A stretch of 64,000 nucleotides of DNA from assembly GCF_025753795.1 (NCBI RefSeq), contig NZ_JAOWPS010000002.1, forward strand, positions 186,001-250,000. The letters run 5' to 3'. The position numbers and the translations under genes are program-made. Of this stretch, positions 26,899 to 36,352 are shown in pieces. How positions within the stretch are numbered: the first letter of the stretch is position 1; each line of letters opens with the position of its first letter. Origin of the DNA: Mesorhizobium sp. YC-39 (GTDB taxonomy: Bacteria > Pseudomonadota > Alphaproteobacteria > Rhizobiales > Rhizobiaceae). The notes beneath the pieces were generated by a model that saw only the letters and a program-made list of their open reading frames with translations, ran no database searches and was not told where the DNA came from.

Positions 26899-26933
26899 GC
26901 AGGAATTTCTCCGGTCAGGCAGGAATTTCTCCG
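26899..26933. repeat. 15-bp direct repeat between choX and tdk
   Basis: GCAGGAATTTCTCCG occurs twice (26899-26913 and 26919-26933), offset by 20 bp (about two helical turns). It could be a pair of regulator sites for the divergent choX or tdk promoters. Confidence 0.6.
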
Positions 26934-27008
26934 ATGAAATGCCCTTTTCTGGTGGAATGTCGGGACGCCCCCTCCCCGCGCCAGGACAAGTCGGCTTAAA
27001 AGGGCGGC

Positions 27009-27620
27009 ATGGCCAAGCTTTACTTCCACTATGCGACGATGAATGCCGGCAAGACGACGATGCTCTTGCAGGCGTCGTACAATTACCGCGAGCGCGGCAT
27101 GACCACGATGCTGTTCGTCGCCGGCCACTACCGCAAGGGCGATACCGGCCTGATCTCGTCGCGCATCGGCCTGGAGACGGAAGCCGAGATGTTCCGCGAT
27201 GGCGATGATCTGTTCGCTCGCGTCGCCGAGCATAATGACCATACGACAGTGCATTGCGTCTTCGTCGACGAAGCGCAATTCCTCGAAGAGGAGCAGGTGT
27301 GGCAGCTCGCCCGCATCACCGACCGGTTGAACATCCCGGTCATGTGCTACGGCCTGCGCACCGATTTCCAGGGCAAGCTGTTTTCCGGCTCGCGCGCTCT
27401 TCTGGCGATCGCCGATGAATTGCGCGAGGTGCGCACCATCTGCCGCTGCGGCCGCAAGGCGACGATGGTGGTGCGCCTCGGTCCGGACGGCAAGGTGGCA
27501 AGGCAGGGCGAACAGGTGGCGATCGGCAAGGACGTCTATGTCTCGCTCTGTCGCCGCCACTGGGAGGAAGAAATGGGCCGCGCCGCGCCTGACGACTTTA
27601 TCGGCTTCACCAAGGGCTGA
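27009..27620 (+). CDS. tdk: thymidine kinase
   Basis: 203-aa type II thymidine kinase that phosphorylates thymidine to dTMP in nucleotide salvage. P-loop MNAGKTT at residues 11-17, catalytic glutamate in FVDEAQF, and two paired zinc-ligand motifs, CRCG and CRRHW, that form the lasso domain's zinc site. Diverges from choX; the glycosyltransferase follows after about 60 bp. Confidence 0.95.
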   Translation: MAKLYFHYATMNAGKTTMLLQASYNYRERGMTTMLFVAGHYRKGDTGLISSRIGLETEAEMFRDGDDLFARVAEHNDHTTVHCVFVDEAQFLEEEQVWQLARITDRLNIPVMCYGLRTDFQGKLFSGSRALLAIADELREVRTICRCGRKATMVVRLGPDGKVARQGEQVAIGKDVYVSLCRRHWEEEMGRAAPDDFIGFTKG

Positions 27621-27683
27621 AAGGCCTGACCGCTACCTATTCCGGTTTCATTCGCCTCCGATTACGATGCGTGCGGGGGCAAC

Positions 27684-28889
27684 ATGAAAATTCTTCAGTT
27701 CACGGTTGATTGTCCGTTTCCGCCGGTGTCCGGCGGTGAGATCCGGAACGCCGCCAATGCGCGGGCGCTCGCAGGGCTGGGCGAGGTTCTGATCGTTAGC
27801 TTCACCGGCGCGCCCGCGCCGGCGCTGCCGCCGAACATCCGGCACCGGATCATCGAGGCAGCACGCGGCCGCGGCCCCTGGCACAGACGCAGCCCACACC
27901 CGACCGTACATGTGATCCCGGCCGATGAATTGGCCGAAGCAGCCTCGATCTGGAAAGCGTTCGCGCCCGACCTCGTGGTGATCGAAGACATCGCACTTTC
28001 GCAATTGCTGGCGCTCGCGCATGAGCATGGCGGACAGACCGTCATCGACCTGCACAATGTCGATTCGCGCACGGTGGCGGACCGCATCGGCTCGCTGTCC
28101 CTATGGCAGCGCTGGTGGCGCTTTCGCGAGCACCACCGCAGGATGGCCCAGGCGCGCGAAGCCGATATCCTCGCCGTCAAGACAGCCGACCAGGTCTGGG
28201 TCTGTTCGGAGGCCGACCGGGCGGCGCTGGGACCGATCGATGGCATCAAGGCGTCCGGCAGCAAGGTGATCGACATCAAAGTGATCGCCAATCCCATCCC
28301 CGACGAGACCGTGCTTTCCCTGCCGATTGCCGCCCGGCGCTACGAAGAGCTCCGCCTCTGCTTCATCGGTCATCTCGGCTATTTCCCCAACATCGACGCG
28401 GTCAAGCAGATCGGCCGCAAGATGGTGCCACGCCTGGTGGCGTCCGGTCAGCGCTGGTCGATCACCGTCGCCGGAAAGAATCCGCGCGACATCGTGCGCC
28501 ATGTCTGCGCAACGCACGGGCTGCATCTTGTCGAGAACCCGCCGCACGTGCCGGATCTGCTTGGCCGTGCCGGCTATGCGCCGATCCCGCTCAGGTTCGG
28601 CGGCGGAACCCGCATCAAGGCGCTGGAAGCGATGGCCGCGGGACTGGTCGTCTGCGCGACAGAAAAGGCTGTCGAGGGCCTTGGCCTCGAAGCCGGCACG
28701 CATTTCCTGTCCGGCCGCGACGCCTGCGAGCTTGCCGCGAAGATCACGGCACTCGCCGCGGAGCCGCAGCGCGCCGCCGCGATGGCCAACGCCGGCCGGG
28801 CCTTCGTCCGCGACAGGCATTCGCTGGCGGCTATCGAACAGGTAATCCTGCAGGCGCTCGAAAGTCTGGAGGCGCGCCGGCCGGGTTGA
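27684..28889 (+). CDS. GT4-like glycosyltransferase
   Basis: 401-aa soluble glycosyltransferase with a GT-B fold. The N-terminal part has PFPPVSGGEIRNAANARAL, typical of acceptor-side GT4 proteins, and the C-terminal half carries the donor-site pattern RFGGGTRIKALEAMAAG-VVCA-KAVEGL at about residues 310-335. It stands between tdk and a cytochrome gene, without sugar-biosynthesis neighbours, so the product (polysaccharide or LPS decoration) cannot be told. Confidence 0.85.
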   Translation: MKILQFTVDCPFPPVSGGEIRNAANARALAGLGEVLIVSFTGAPAPALPPNIRHRIIEAARGRGPWHRRSPHPTVHVIPADELAEAASIWKAFAPDLVVIEDIALSQLLALAHEHGGQTVIDLHNVDSRTVADRIGSLSLWQRWWRFREHHRRMAQAREADILAVKTADQVWVCSEADRAALGPIDGIKASGSKVIDIKVIANPIPDETVLSLPIAARRYEELRLCFIGHLGYFPNIDAVKQIGRKMVPRLVASGQRWSITVAGKNPRDIVRHVCATHGLHLVENPPHVPDLLGRAGYAPIPLRFGGGTRIKALEAMAAGLVVCATEKAVEGLGLEAGTHFLSGRDACELAAKITALAAEPQRAAAMANAGRAFVRDRHSLAAIEQVILQALESLEARRPG

Positions 28890-28979
28890 GCCTGTCTTCC
28901 GCAATCCCGCAGCATGCGGCGTTTGTTAAGGCCTGCTGCTTATTTTGGCAGCTTCAGCCAGAACTTGTCGGGATCAGCA

Positions 28980-29369
28980 ATGTTTCGAGCCATTTCGTTC
29001 GCCGGTGTCTTTCTCCTTGCCGGCGTCCTTGCCGCACATGCCGGCGGCGATGCCGTCCTCGGCAAGAAGGTTTTCAACCGATGCCTGGCCTGCCACGAGG
29101 CTGCGACCGACCGCGACAAGGTCGGCCCGCATCTGATGGGCGTCGTCGGCCGCATCGCTGGCACCGCGCAGAGCTTCCTCAGCCGCTACTCGCAGGCGAT
29201 GAAGGACGCGGGCGCCGCCGGCCTGATCTGGGACGAGGCGAACCTTGCCGAATATCTGCGCGCGCCCCGGCAAAAGGTCCCCGGCAACAAGATGGGCTTC
29301 ACGGGCCTCACCAGCGACGACGACATCGCCAATGTCATTGCCTACCTGAAGGCAGATCCCAAGCCCTGA
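28980..29369 (+). CDS. class I c-type cytochrome
   Basis: 129-aa exported monoheme cytochrome c: signal peptide ending near residue 22 (LAAHA), heme attachment C35-L-A-C38-H39, and Met105 (NKMGF) as the sixth ligand. Size and motif spacing match cytochrome c2/c550-like electron carriers of the periplasm. The ATG was chosen at the signal peptide with GGGAT upstream; a longer frame exists but lacks these marks. Monocistronic by appearance. Confidence 0.92.
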   Translation: MFRAISFAGVFLLAGVLAAHAGGDAVLGKKVFNRCLACHEAATDRDKVGPHLMGVVGRIAGTAQSFLSRYSQAMKDAGAAGLIWDEANLAEYLRAPRQKVPGNKMGFTGLTSDDDIANVIAYLKADPKP

Positions 29370-29669
29370 GCCTTTCGGTTCGGCTTGGCCACCGCCATTG
29401 GTGGAGTTCCTTCATTGTTTTGCAAATTTGAAGGAAGGGGCGCAGGCGGAAATTGCGTGCTTCATTGTCGGTCCGGCCGCGCAGAAGTCCTTTGGTAAAT
29501 GAAAGGCACCAGGCGACCCAGTATTGGTGCAGTGATCCTCTCATTCAAGGCGAGTGCGGTTTTTTGTTTTCGCGCCGCGTCCTGTCTTCGATCTTTCAAT
29601 CCTTGGAAGCCCCACATATATTCGCCGCTGTTCGCACTCAGCGACCTGATGCCGAAGCGGGAGGCCTCC
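29370..29669. other. promoter region of the five-gene ATPase cluster
   Basis: 300 bp without a gene. It contains the inverted repeat TTCCTTCA (29407-29414) / TGAAGGAA (29429-29436), which could be an operator or a weak terminator for the cytochrome gene. No confident -35/-10 pair was found. Confidence 0.4.
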
Positions 29670-30758
29670 ATGGCGACATTGCAGAATTTCGATGCCGAAA
29701 TTGCCAAGACCAAGCAAGTTGTGCAGGACATGCGCACCAAGATCGAGCAATCCGGCACCGTGCTCGACACGCTCGCCAAGACCGACAAGAAGATCGGCGA
29801 CGCCAATTTCGATCTCGAAAACGCTCGCATCGAGGACGTGCTGAAGCAGCAGAAGATCATGGAAGGCAACATCGCCGACCTGATTATCGGGCTGGAGGAC
29901 GCCACCAACGTTTTTGGCGCCGAATTCGAGAGCATGAAGAACTACACCGGCTGGGAAAACTTCATCGGCATCTTTTCAGATCAAAGCAAGCAGCGCATGC
30001 GCACCGACCGTGTCCGCAACATGTCGCTGGCCGGCAATCTGCAGGAGCTTCTGGCGAAATCCGACACCATCGTCGGCATCCTCAAGGCGCAGAAGGAGGT
30101 TCTCGACCAGCGTTACAAGACCTCCGAGGCCAGCCTCGCCCAGGTGATCGAGCGTCGCAAGACCACCATGTCCAATCTCGAGGCTGTCCAGAAACGCATC
30201 GAGGAATTGAACCCGATGCTGCTCGACATCGAGAACAAGATCGCCGCCTCGACCAGCCAGAAGGAGCGCACGCAGCTTGAGGGCGAGCGCTCGAAACTGG
30301 CCACGGAATACAATGAGAAGCAGGCCAAGGAGCAGGAGCTGCTCGCCGAAAGCCAGACGCTGGAACGCTACACCTCGATGTTCCAGACCTTCGTCGATTC
30401 GCTCAACAACCAGATCGCGGCGCAGTCGACGCTGATCAACAAGCTGACCATCGATACCGAGCAGCGCATCGTGCTCTACAAGGCGCTGGAAGATTCGCTG
30501 AAGACCGCCGCGCAGCAGGACGTCGCCCACAAGATCAACACGCTGGGCAGCCAGGTCGACAACACTGCCGAAGAAACCATGGCCGGTATCGGGGCTGCCT
30601 CGCAGAAGCACATTGGCGATCTCCTCGAAATGCACGAGAAGAATATGGTGGCCACCGCCGACATCCAGCGCCGCAAGAAGCTGGCCGATGATGCCTTCGC
30701 CCGCCGCTTCGACGACGTGATGAAGAAGCACAATTCGGCTAATTACGTGCAGTCGTAA
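29670..30758 (+). CDS. coiled-coil protein, first gene of ATPase cluster
   Basis: 362 aa, soluble, almost wholly helical, with heptad-rich stretches at about residues 5-60 and 130-260 (KRIEELNPMLLDIENKIAAS, KQAKEQELLAESQTLERY). No signal peptide or membrane helix. The ATG is fixed by GGGAGG at 7-base spacing; an ATG seven codons upstream has no such site. It leads a five-gene, same-strand cluster with a AAA+ ATPase and a membrane protein, so may be a scaffold or filament-forming partner (inference). It has a faint resemblance to TelA-type tellurite-resistance proteins in length and helicity only; I see no shared motif. Confidence 0.85.
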   Translation: MATLQNFDAEIAKTKQVVQDMRTKIEQSGTVLDTLAKTDKKIGDANFDLENARIEDVLKQQKIMEGNIADLIIGLEDATNVFGAEFESMKNYTGWENFIGIFSDQSKQRMRTDRVRNMSLAGNLQELLAKSDTIVGILKAQKEVLDQRYKTSEASLAQVIERRKTTMSNLEAVQKRIEELNPMLLDIENKIAASTSQKERTQLEGERSKLATEYNEKQAKEQELLAESQTLERYTSMFQTFVDSLNNQIAAQSTLINKLTIDTEQRIVLYKALEDSLKTAAQQDVAHKINTLGSQVDNTAEETMAGIGAASQKHIGDLLEMHEKNMVATADIQRRKKLADDAFARRFDDVMKKHNSANYVQS

Positions 30759-30793
30759 TTGCTGCACGCGCATCGCACTCTAAGGCTGGCTGC

Positions 30794-31939
30794 ATGACCC
30801 CCGAAAACGAAGCGGCTGCGCGCTATTTCTCGGCGATCACGGCGGCGCTTAGCGGCCTCGAAGTGTTCATGCGCGACGACCGCTCGCCGCTCTACCGGCA
30901 CGGCATCGTCGCCAAGATCGTCGCCGAATACATCGCGCGGCTCGACAAGTCCTTTTCCTGCTGGCGCAACCGGCTGGGCTTCATGGACACGTTCCGCATC
31001 TCACGCGCCGAAAGCGGCTTTCCGGTCTTCCAGAACCTGCTCGAATTGGAGAACGATCGTCGCCAGGCAGATGCACGGCTTGCCAACATCCCGCTGGCCG
31101 GCGAGTTGCGCGAGGAAATGGCCGACTTCATCCTGCGCCACAAGGAGTTCCCCGAAGCGCTGCAGAAATCGATGGCCGAGCGGCTCTACCTCGAGGACGT
31201 GAAAAGCGAGACCACCTTCGGCCCGTTCACCCTGGCGCAGACGGCAAAGGTCTCGGTCAATCCGAAGACCGGGCGACCCTATTATCTGGTTCACTGGGCC
31301 GCCTTCGACGGCAGCGCCAATCTGCCGCTGGTCTATATGGCGACGGTGGAGGATTCCTCCGAGACGATGATCCGCCAGCTTGTCGACGAAAATGGCAAGC
31401 TCAATGACCAGGTGGACATCCCACTGCCGGTCGACGGCCTGCTCAATCCCGAGCTTGCCCATCGCTTCGACGACTTCACCGAGAAGAACTCGGCCTATAC
31501 GCTGTCGCCGGCGACGATTGCCGTGAACCTCGACAAGGATTTCGAGCCGCTGCACCCCAAGCAATTGCGCCGCGTCGTGCTCGGCCCCTTCTATTCCTCG
31601 GGGATCACCGACAACAATTCGACGGTCACCGAGGTGCTCGCCAAGGTGCGCAAGCCCGAAAATGCCTGGCTTTTGACCTGGACCATTCAGGAAGTCTATT
31701 CAAAGGCCGAGAAGCCCGGCCGCAAGGGTCTGTTTTCGAGCGAGAAGACGACGCAGGAATTCTTCATCAACACCGACGACCTGGAAGCCGCGCGCCAAGG
31801 CGTGTCGAGCTACGAGAACCATGCGCTGATCCCGCACGAGGCCTATCAGGCGCTCTACGCCGCCGGCGAGGCGCAGAAGATCTTTTCCGGCTACAAGGTC
31901 CACATCCTGTCCAAGGGACAGGTCATCAGCGACGTCTGA
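30794..31939 (+). CDS. unknown soluble protein, second gene of ATPase cluster
   Basis: 381 aa, no signal peptide or membrane helix. The N-terminal ~100 residues are helical (IVAKIVAEYIARLDKSF), the rest looks mixed alpha/beta, with a recognisable segment PYYLVHWAAFDGSANLPLVYMATVEDSS. AAGG precedes the ATG. It lies 35 bp after the coiled-coil gene and 24 bp before the ATPase gene. I do not recognise a characterised family; it seems to be one of the conserved rhizobial proteins of unknown function. Confidence 0.85.
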   Translation: MTPENEAAARYFSAITAALSGLEVFMRDDRSPLYRHGIVAKIVAEYIARLDKSFSCWRNRLGFMDTFRISRAESGFPVFQNLLELENDRRQADARLANIPLAGELREEMADFILRHKEFPEALQKSMAERLYLEDVKSETTFGPFTLAQTAKVSVNPKTGRPYYLVHWAAFDGSANLPLVYMATVEDSSETMIRQLVDENGKLNDQVDIPLPVDGLLNPELAHRFDDFTEKNSAYTLSPATIAVNLDKDFEPLHPKQLRRVVLGPFYSSGITDNNSTVTEVLAKVRKPENAWLLTWTIQEVYSKAEKPGRKGLFSSEKTTQEFFINTDDLEAARQGVSSYENHALIPHEAYQALYAAGEAQKIFSGYKVHILSKGQVISDV

Positions 31940-31963
31940 CCGTCAAACCGCGGAGTATCCTTC

Positions 31964-33874
31964 ATGGACACCGGCCTGACCACGATTTCGGAAGCGGCAA
32001 TCGAAAAGCACCGTGCCACCGCGCAGAGCTTCATTACCCGCATCGTCGTGCTGGAGGATCCGTCGCGCGAATACGGCACAGAGCTGGCCGGCACCAACCG
32101 TCGCTTCGTCTCGACCGTCTCGGTCGGCTCGGTGCGGCGCACGCGCGAGGTCGAGCTTGCCAAGACCGTCGCCGCCGTCCATCCCGACGACCAATTGCTC
32201 AGCATTGCGCAGCATACGCTCTTGTTTCGCGCCCGGCGCGGCGCGGCCATAGCGCTGGCCATATCCGACGTCTTCGCCGAAGGCTCCGACCTTGAAAGCT
32301 TGCAGGCAAAAAATGCCCGCGCCCCGCTCGAAGGCGACGAAGCCGCCACCTTCAAGAGACTTCTGTCGGCCTCGGCCTACATTTCCGCCTTCAGCCTCGC
32401 TTCCTATCTGTTCCAGCTCATCGACAGCGACGGCGAGGCACCCAACGACACGCCCGAGCCGGACTTCCTGTTCGACACGCAGCAGGATGCGGTGAAGTCG
32501 ATCCTGGCCGGTCTCGACAGGGCGATATCCGGCGCGAAGGACGATGCCGAGCTGATGACCCGGGCGCGTGCCTTTGCCCGCGTCGCCATCGACGGACTTT
32601 TGGCGCGAAAGGGCCGTTTCGACGGCATCGGCCCGTTCGAGAACGCGCATATCCGCATCGACGTCGACGATTTCACCCTCGACGGCTTCGACGTGGCGCC
32701 CGGCAAGCGTTCGAAACCGCTGGTGATGACCTTCAAGAAACCGGAAGAGGTCGTCGGCAACCACATCGCCAAATACCAGTCGGTCAAGCTCGCCAAGATG
32801 CTGATGACCTATGATTTCGACCGCGAGCTGAACCCCTTCGTCGAGCTTGGCGGCTTCCTCTTCACCTTCATCGGCGACGGCGCGCCCGGTACCGGCAAGA
32901 CGACGCTGATCCAGATGATCGCGGGCCTCGTCAGCGGTTACTGCCAGGTCGCCGGCTATCCCTTCGCCTACGAGAACTTCGGCGTCGACCAGATTTCCTC
33001 CTACCAGGGCAAGTCGGGCCAGAATTGCCGCCAGTTCATCAACAATGTCTTGAACCCGCGGGTCATCGGCTTCGGCACCATCGACGATATCGATCAGGTG
33101 GCGGCGCGCCGCTCCGACGACCGCGCCTCGGCCGGCCAGCAGGAAATCACCGGCGTCTTGATGGACGCCTTTGCCGGTGCGTCGACCGTCGTACGCGGCA
33201 ATTGCTCGTTCGGCATGTTTTCCAATTATCCCGAAAACGTCGATGATGCGTTGCGCCAGCGCGCCGGCGCCCGCTGGCTGGTCGACGGGCCGCAGAGCCG
33301 CGACGATTATATCGACATCTTCGTGCTGCTGGCCGGGAAGAACCACAAAATACCGCTCGGCGACCACAAGCTCTATGCCGCCCAAGAGATCCAGCGCGCG
33401 GTGATGGAAGCCTATGAGGAGCACGAGAAGCCACAGGAAGACGGCTTGATGAAGGTCTATGAACGCTACATGAAGGAGAATGGCGCGCCGAAGTCGATGG
33501 CCGACATCGGCACCTATTTGCACATGATCAAGGACGCCGAGCCGCGCTTCACCGGCCGGGCCATCAAGAACGTCACCGATGCGATCAAGATGCGCGCCAT
33601 GGACATCGAGCTTCCCGACGAGTGGTTCGAGAAGCCGGAAGTCTTCATGCACAAGGGCTATGACGATAAGAAAGCGATGATCGAGGAACTGCGCGGCCCG
33701 TTCTCGATGGACATGGTCATGCAGGAGATCAACCGCTACGCCGATTCCGAGTTCCGCTATTCCGACAAGTCCGACGACGCGGCGGTGACCAAGATGATCC
33801 GCGACACCCGCCTGCGCGACCGCGCGGTGCGCGAGATCGAGGAGATGAAGAAGAAGGGGCTGTGGAATGCGTAA
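31964..33874 (+). CDS. AAA+ family ATPase of the five-gene cluster
   Basis: 636 aa. The N-terminal ~270 residues are of unknown fold; a AAA+ module follows with Walker A GAPGTGKT at residues 306-313, a Walker B-like FGTIDDID at 370-377 (two acidic residues after I373), and a candidate arginine-finger region DDALRQRAGARW near 428-439. The C-terminal ~190 residues are helical and end MKKKGLWNA. GGAG lies 9 bases before the ATG. The odd Walker B (TIDDID, not the usual hydrophobic-DE) suggests a diverged clade. It probably powers remodelling of a partner in this cluster. Confidence 0.9.
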   Translation: MDTGLTTISEAAIEKHRATAQSFITRIVVLEDPSREYGTELAGTNRRFVSTVSVGSVRRTREVELAKTVAAVHPDDQLLSIAQHTLLFRARRGAAIALAISDVFAEGSDLESLQAKNARAPLEGDEAATFKRLLSASAYISAFSLASYLFQLIDSDGEAPNDTPEPDFLFDTQQDAVKSILAGLDRAISGAKDDAELMTRARAFARVAIDGLLARKGRFDGIGPFENAHIRIDVDDFTLDGFDVAPGKRSKPLVMTFKKPEEVVGNHIAKYQSVKLAKMLMTYDFDRELNPFVELGGFLFTFIGDGAPGTGKTTLIQMIAGLVSGYCQVAGYPFAYENFGVDQISSYQGKSGQNCRQFINNVLNPRVIGFGTIDDIDQVAARRSDDRASAGQQEITGVLMDAFAGASTVVRGNCSFGMFSNYPENVDDALRQRAGARWLVDGPQSRDDYIDIFVLLAGKNHKIPLGDHKLYAAQEIQRAVMEAYEEHEKPQEDGLMKVYERYMKENGAPKSMADIGTYLHMIKDAEPRFTGRAIKNVTDAIKMRAMDIELPDEWFEKPEVFMHKGYDDKKAMIEELRGPFSMDMVMQEINRYADSEFRYSDKSDDAAVTKMIRDTRLRDRAVREIEEMKKKGLWNA

Positions 33875-33883
33875 AGGTACGCA

Positions 33884-35188
33884 ATGACCCCCGCCAAGAA
33901 ACCCGACCTTTTGCGCGACAATGAGCTGATCTATGGCCGGCTGCTGACGGTCGACGAGCCGCATCTCATCCAGCGCTACAACAAGGCGCTTGCTGCCTTC
34001 GGCCTGCAGCCGACGAAGCTCAAGAGCTTCGACATCGACCGCACCGGCTTTTCGCCCGAGGTGGCCGAGGAATGCGGCGACTATGGCTATCTCGACCCCA
34101 ATGAGGTCAACCGCCGCTTCATCATCCTGACGCCGTCGCAGATCGACCTGCCGGTCGTGCACACGGCCTTTTCCAACACCTCGCAACTGATGTTCGAGTT
34201 CATGTCGAAGAACCAGCGCGCCATCGACGCGCTGACCATCAAGGATGTCATCTATGGCGAGATCGAGGATTCGGTCCCCAGGGTCAACGACATCGAGGAT
34301 CTGCTGTCGATCAACCAGGTCGAGTTCAAGGTGCTGTCGGCGGAGGATGTACTCGGCAAGGCGGCCGAACTCGGCAAGCTCGTCGATCGGCTGAAGCAGG
34401 AGCCGGACGCCTGGCGCGACAACGCCATGCTGACCCGCATGGTGGAGCTGGCCAAGATCTGCGGCGACATCCGCGAGAACGCACTGGTGCCGGATCAGGT
34501 GATCTTTCGCCACAACGCCTACTGGACCAGCCATTTCGGCGGGCTTTATGTGTTTGTCGACCCCGACATGACGACCGTCATCAGTGACCCGGCCGCACCC
34601 GGCTTCCGCCGCTCGCGGCCGTGGCAGGTGAGCTATCTCTCGATCAATGATGCCGACAAGGTGTTCAAATTCCTCGCCGCGACCGGCCGCATCGAACTGC
34701 CGCGCGCCTCATGGATCGAAACCTCGGGCTATCTCGAACATCGCGCCGAAATGGTGGTGCGCGCGCTGATCCGCGACACCGAGCCCGACCGCAATCTGAC
34801 CGACGTCGACAAGGTCTGGCTGCAGACCTGGATCCACGGCCATACCGACCTGATCACCAGAGACGGCAATTTTCCTTTCCTCAACGCTGCCAAGCGCGAG
34901 ATCGCCCAGCTCGGCCACCTCAAGATCGAGGACGTGTTCCCGCAGCAGCGCTTCCTGGTGATCCGAGCCAAGCCCGACCATCCCGACGCCTGGTTGACCA
35001 ACCAGTTGATCTCGGATTTCGTGCCGCAGGACTTCGTCTCGCGCTACGTCTTCAACAAGCCGGGCTTCTACAAGGACTTTGACAGCTACAGCGACGCCTG
35101 GCGATCGCATGTTGTGGACGTTTTGAAAACCACATATCTGAAAGACAAGGTGGCGTTTCGCTCACGCCTCTACGGCCTGACTGATTGA
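33884..35188 (+). CDS. unknown soluble protein, fourth gene of ATPase cluster
   Basis: 434 aa, starting 9 bp after the ATPase gene behind AAAGG, so almost certainly co-translated. No signal peptide or membrane helices. Distinct segments include YGYLDPNEVNRRFIILTPSQIDLPVVHTAFSN and a C-terminal FVSRYVFNKPGFYKDFDSYSDAWR. No catalytic motif I recognise. It may correspond to a rhizobial DUF; I cannot name it from sequence alone. Confidence 0.85.
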   Translation: MTPAKKPDLLRDNELIYGRLLTVDEPHLIQRYNKALAAFGLQPTKLKSFDIDRTGFSPEVAEECGDYGYLDPNEVNRRFIILTPSQIDLPVVHTAFSNTSQLMFEFMSKNQRAIDALTIKDVIYGEIEDSVPRVNDIEDLLSINQVEFKVLSAEDVLGKAAELGKLVDRLKQEPDAWRDNAMLTRMVELAKICGDIRENALVPDQVIFRHNAYWTSHFGGLYVFVDPDMTTVISDPAAPGFRRSRPWQVSYLSINDADKVFKFLAATGRIELPRASWIETSGYLEHRAEMVVRALIRDTEPDRNLTDVDKVWLQTWIHGHTDLITRDGNFPFLNAAKREIAQLGHLKIEDVFPQQRFLVIRAKPDHPDAWLTNQLISDFVPQDFVSRYVFNKPGFYKDFDSYSDAWRSHVVDVLKTTYLKDKVAFRSRLYGLTD

Positions 35189-35227
35189 ATTGATTGAACG
35201 TTTGACAGACTGAGGGGTGACATCGCC

Positions 35228-36352
35228 ATGCTTGATCCGATCGTGAACTTCTTCACCTGGATTTTCCAGTGGATCGGCCGCGGCATCGGCGTCGTCATCG
35301 GCGTGATCCTGTGGCCGTTCCTATGGGCCGGACGCTGGTACACGCAGCGCGGCTGGATCCTGAAGGCGGTGCTCGGCCTCGCTTTGCTCGTGCTGATCGG
35401 CCTCTATGCCAATTTCTTCTACGCCACCCAATGGTGGAACAATTTCAACCCGAACTATCCCGACACCTATACGTTTGAGAAGCGCAACATCTCGGCTGGC
35501 GAGCAGACAACGGCAGGCGCCGGCACCGACACCGCCAGAACCTGCGGAAACTCGGGCATAGCCCAGGTGGCGGCCGATCTGACCGATTTCAACGTTAACC
35601 AGAATGCCTGGATCTCGTCGATGATCCTCTACAAGCTCGGCCTGTTCGGCGTCGACTGGGACCACACGCCGTGGATGGACAACAAGGCCTCGTTCCAGCG
35701 CGGCATCAACCAGGCGGTGCGGCGCACGGCGACCGAGCTTGCCGACAATCTCGGCCGCGTCCGCACCACCTCGCAGATCGATGCCGACCTGCAGGATGCG
35801 CGCGGCAATCTGCAGTTCGACGAATACACCTGGTACTTCGGCTTGAGCCCGTTCGGTCCGAAGACACCGACACCGAGCTATTATCGCGACGCGGTGCGCA
35901 AGCTGCGCGCCTTCAATGCCCGGCTGGCCACCTGTCAGGCGACGTTCGATGCCCGTGCCGACAATCTGAAGCAGTATGTCGACCGTATCTCGTCCGACAT
36001 CGGCTCGACCTCGGCTATCCTCAAGGAGCGCGCCGAAAAGCACAATGCCGGCTGGTTCGACACCCGCGCCGACGACCGCTTCTGGTTCGCCTATGGTCAG
36101 CTTTATGCCTATTACGGCCTGATGAAAGGTGCACAGGCCGATTTCGAGGACGTGATCAAGGAAAAGCACCTGCAGAATCTGTGGGACACGATGGACGCGC
36201 AGTTCGTCTCGGCGCTGCGCATCCAGCCTTTCATCATCGCCAATGGCCGCGAGGACGGCTGGCTGTTGCCGACGCATCTGACGACGATGGGTTTTTACAT
36301 CCTGCGTGTGCGTTCGAACATGGTCGAGATCAGCAACGTCCTGACGCAATAG
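35228..36352 (+). CDS. DUF2333 membrane-anchored protein, fifth gene of ATPase cluster
   Basis: 374 aa. A hydrophobic/amphipathic stretch at residues 6-36 and one clear membrane helix at about 44-65 (LKAVLGLALLVLIGLYANFF) place a ~300-residue domain in the periplasm. The DUF2333 pattern is clear: NQNAWISSMILYKLGLFGVDWDHTPWMDNKASFQRG, then DEYTWYFG. GAGGGGTGA precedes the ATG. As the only membrane protein of the cluster it could be the envelope anchor for the cytoplasmic ATPase and its partners. Confidence 0.88.
   Translation: MLDPIVNFFTWIFQWIGRGIGVVIGVILWPFLWAGRWYTQRGWILKAVLGLALLVLIGLYANFFYATQWWNNFNPNYPDTYTFEKRNISAGEQTTAGAGTDTARTCGNSGIAQVAADLTDFNVNQNAWISSMILYKLGLFGVDWDHTPWMDNKASFQRGINQAVRRTATELADNLGRVRTTSQIDADLQDARGNLQFDEYTWYFGLSPFGPKTPTPSYYRDAVRKLRAFNARLATCQATFDARADNLKQYVDRISSDIGSTSAILKERAEKHNAGWFDTRADDRFWFAYGQLYAYYGLMKGAQADFEDVIKEKHLQNLWDTMDAQFVSALRIQPFIIANGREDGWLLPTHLTTMGFYILRVRSNMVEISNVLTQ

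Noticed and set aside
29670..30758. TelA-type tellurite resistance protein
   Set aside because: Similar only in length and helicity; no shared motif and no ter genes nearby.
31943..34534. 863-codon open frame on the minus strand opposite the AAA+ ATPase
   Set aside because: Product is His/Asp/Gln-rich with no domain; it mirrors a GC-rich real gene with clear Walker motifs on the other strand.
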